Assembly: GCF_000321225.1 (NCBI RefSeq) | Contig: NW_004450267.1 | Location: 4,571,924 to 4,635,923 of the forward strand | From: Odobenus rosmarus divergens | Lineage: Eukaryota > Chordata > Mammalia > Carnivora > Odobenidae | Direction of reading: 5' to 3' | DNA: 64,000 nt | Shown here: positions 61,716 through 64,000 of the stretch, in pieces | Layout of the letters: each line of letters opens with the position of its first letter | Numbering within the stretch: position 1 is the stretch's first letter | The notes under the pieces: generated by a model | The model's input: only the letters and a program-made list of their open reading frames with translations | Told to the model about the DNA's origin: nothing | Databases searched by the model: none | Program-made: the position numbers and the translations under genes

Positions 61716-61872
61716 GGAACCTAGAAAAGTTGTTCTTCATCGTGGCTCAACAGGCCTGGGTTTCAACATTGTAGGAGGTGAAGATGGAGAAGGAATATTT
61801 ATTTCCTTTATCTTGGCTGGAGGACCTGCTGATCTTAGTGGAGAGCTCAGAAAAGGAGATCGTATTATATCG
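61716..61872 (+). CDS. DLG1: DLG1 exon, first part of PDZ3
   Basis: This 157-nt exon starts after TAATTTTTTAG and ends ATATCG before GTAGGA (phase 0). It reads [20 protein letters not shown], then [16 protein letters not shown] and [14 protein letters not shown] is the ligand-binding loop and REPRK the N-terminal strand of PDZ3. The C-terminal half of PDZ3, starting VNSVD in the known protein, must lie beyond position 64000. The donor +4 is G, so it is not perfect, but +5 is G and the frame join fits the known protein. Confidence 0.97.
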
Positions 61873-62009
61873 GTAGGATATGTTAATCAAATTATGTTTT
61901 TATTATTATAACTATGACCTGACCTATTATTAAAAGTTTTGTTTTTACATACTAAAGTTATGGGAGATATTTTGGTTATTTTCTTACCATTTTGCAACTT
62001 AATTGTAGG

Positions 62010-63250
62010 ATTTTAGTGTTGTCAGAGAAGATGTTCTATAGGATAGATTTTCTTTTGATATTTGACTTAACCTGTAAGCGGGTCAGTCTTTATAAATGTG
62101 CTCGAAGAAAGTATGTATTCTCTATTTGTTGACTGCGAGGTTATCTGTATGTTTACTAACCTTGTTATTTGTGTAGTGGAGATCTTTATACTTTAACCTG
62201 TTGTCTGTTTGATGTATTATTAAAAAAAAATTTTTAAGCTTCTGAATGTGATGGTGGGTTTAGCAGTTTGTCCTTGCAGTGGTATTTAATTTTTATATCT
62301 TTGAAACTATGTTATTAGGTGCATCTAAGTTTAGAATCATTATTCCTTCCTGGTGAGTTGAAATTTTTTATCATTATGTAATAATCCTCTTTATAATAAT
62401 GGTTTTTACCGTAGAAGCTGTGTTGCCTGATATTCATATGGCTCTTTTTGGCTTGATATTTGCTTCATCAAATTATCTTTATTTCACCCTCACTTGTAAA
62501 TATAATTCAGTCTAAAGTGCTAGGTTGACAGCTGTTGTCTGTCAGTACTTTGAAGATAACTGTTTTATGCTATCTGGCTTCTTCCGTTGCTATTTACAAA
62601 GAAGATCTGCACCGTATCTTGTTTGCAAGTGATTTGGTTTGTTTTTCTTTTTTTTTCACTGACTGCTTTTTAAAGTCTCTTACTTATTTTGGTATACTAC
62701 AGTTTAACTAAAATGTGTTTATATCTAGCATTTTATTTATTCTTTTTGGGATTCATTCTGCTTCCTGGATCAGAGGAGTCCTGTCTTTAATCAATTCTGG
62801 AATCTCAGCCAGTATTTTTTCAAATTTTGCCTTTCCCACATTGTGTGGATTCTGTCCTCCTTCAGTTCCTTTGAGAGGATATTATCTTTCTGTTCTGCAT
62901 GTCTTTTAACCCCAATTTCATATTTATCAGCTCTCTCTCCTTGTACTTAATTTCAGTCCTATCTGTTTTCTAGTTCATAAATTTTCTTCATCTCTTTAAG
63001 TGAAAACTAATTTTTTAATTTCAGAGTACCCTTTGCTTTCTAGAAATTCTTTCTGGTTTTTTTTTTTTTTCCAGTCTGTCTTGGTGGTTTTTGTGGATTC
63101 TTTGTTATTTATAGTTTCTAATATTCTTTTAGATTTTTTTCCTTTAACTATTTTAAGTGCTATAAGTAATAGTTCTATTTTTTGAAGCTTATAGGTAACT
63201 AATGCATGTGACCTGTGATAAATTGTTTTATTCTAAATTTTACATTGTGA
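62010..63250 (-). mobile_element. Old L1 fragment, antisense
   Basis: GAAGAAAGTATGTATTCTCT and TTTTTATCATTATGTAATAA are complements of the ORF2 start. 62500-62900 resembles older L1 5' sequence. Confidence 0.6.
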
Positions 63251-63970
63251 GTTTGTTTTCAGTAGTACTTGATATAGTGATGGGAGAAAGAGAAAGAATA
63301 GATGGGGATGGTGGAAACCAGCCAAAACTTTACCTAACATGTAATGGCATCACTGGACTAGAAAAACTAATAAAAATTCTAGGAAGCCACAGAGCAAGTC
63401 TTAACACCTGTCAGCTCTTTCCCATTGGTCTTGACTGAGTGCTCAGATGCAATAAACCAAAGTTTGGGAACCAACAGAAGAGAACTGAGAAAAAAATCAT
63501 TCCTGAATCATACAAGGTACCTGCTCTATAAAAATAGGGGACCTTGGGCAGAAGATCTGTAAAAACCAGCCCTGGGAACTCTGTACTTGAGCTGTTAAGA
63601 TAAAAGGGTTGGGGGGGAGATAAGAGAGTTCAGAAAAAGCCCTCTGAGACTGTGTGGACAGAGTGATATCTCCAAGACACAGCAAGCCTGGGACAGATCT
63701 TGAGAACAAAGAGAACTTAAAACTGGCAACCTGGATAAATATAAAATACACATTTTTTTAATTTTTAAAAAAATAATTGTACATATTTGGTAAGACTATT
63801 AGCTATTTAAAACAAAAATAATTGCATTATATACTAGGGGTTATTGACATATAGAAGTAAAATAAAAGGGCACTAGAGCACAAATTGACAGGGAAAATGG
63901 AATTATACTAGTGTTTCTCATAGTTTGTGAAGTGATATAAAATTATTTGAAAGTGGACTGTGAGATCTTA

Positions 63971-64000
63971 GGGCGCCTGGGTGGCTTAGTCGTTAAGCGT
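63971..64000 (+). mobile_element. Can-SINE, sense, cut by the window end
   Basis: GGGCGCCTGGGTGGCTTAGT followed by CGTTAAGCGT at the very edge. Confidence 0.9.

Larger units (their letters stand above)
61873..64000 (+). other. DLG1: DLG1 intron inside PDZ3 (5' part)
   Basis: Only the start of this intron is present. An antisense L1 fragment fills about 62010-63250. The rest is unassigned until a sense SINE begins at 63971 and runs off the window. Confidence 0.85.

Overview
The window is mammalian nuclear DNA from a carnivore. It holds one gene, a partial DLG1 (SAP97, discs large MAGUK scaffold protein 1), read on the + strand. The organism call rests on about 31 copies of the carnivore tRNA-Lys-derived Can-SINE. 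The copies have a head like GGGGCGCCTGGGTGGCTCAG and a middle like GGCTCAGGTCATGATCCCAG, which fits a caniform such as a bear, seal or mustelid better than a dog or cat. That narrower placement is from memory of the SINE families and was not searched. There is nothing prokaryotic, no second gene, no CRISPR array and no stand-alone RNA gene that I can support.

Nine coding exons are visible. All have AG/GT borders, compatible phases and no internal stop. They total 1059 nt (353 codons), from the alternatively spliced proline-rich I1 inserts to the first part of PDZ3. In order: I1A (14142-14240), I1B (24504-24557), the pre-PDZ1 linker (31527-31577), PDZ1 (34257-34381 and the start of 36449-36618), PDZ2 (end of 36449-36618, 38118-38254, 42859-43003), the PDZ2-PDZ3 linker (56441-56561) and the start of PDZ3 (61716-61872). 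The N-terminal L27 exons lie to the left of the window. The rest of PDZ3, SH3 and the guanylate-kinase-like domain lie to the right.

Introns make up more than 98% of the window and are largely interspersed repeats. An old L2 fills about 0.7-2.7 kb, and L1 pieces of several ages occur throughout. A roughly 6 kb antisense L1 lies between about 48.0 and 55.9 kb, split by three SINEs and by a younger 1.4 kb L1 that has its own target-site duplication. MIRs, a hAT-like fragment, two MaLR-like LTR fragments and several microsatellites make up the rest. A 220-base assembly gap lies at 12465-12684, inside an antisense SINE.

The most notable observation is at 36606-36819. A sense Can-SINE has inserted exactly at the 5' splice site that follows the PDZ1/PDZ2 exon. 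Its perfect 18-bp target-site duplication spans the exon-intron junction, so this allele carries two copies of the splice donor 196 nt apart. The upstream copy keeps the normal protein. Use of the downstream copy would add SINE sequence with an in-frame stop inside the GLGF loop of PDZ2. Other observations include a weak donor on the I1A cassette exon, two pairs of diverged direct repeats about 1 kb apart, two perfect inverted repeats, a 62-bp tandem duplication and a possible pair of RFX-type sites. I did not find a new multi-gene system.
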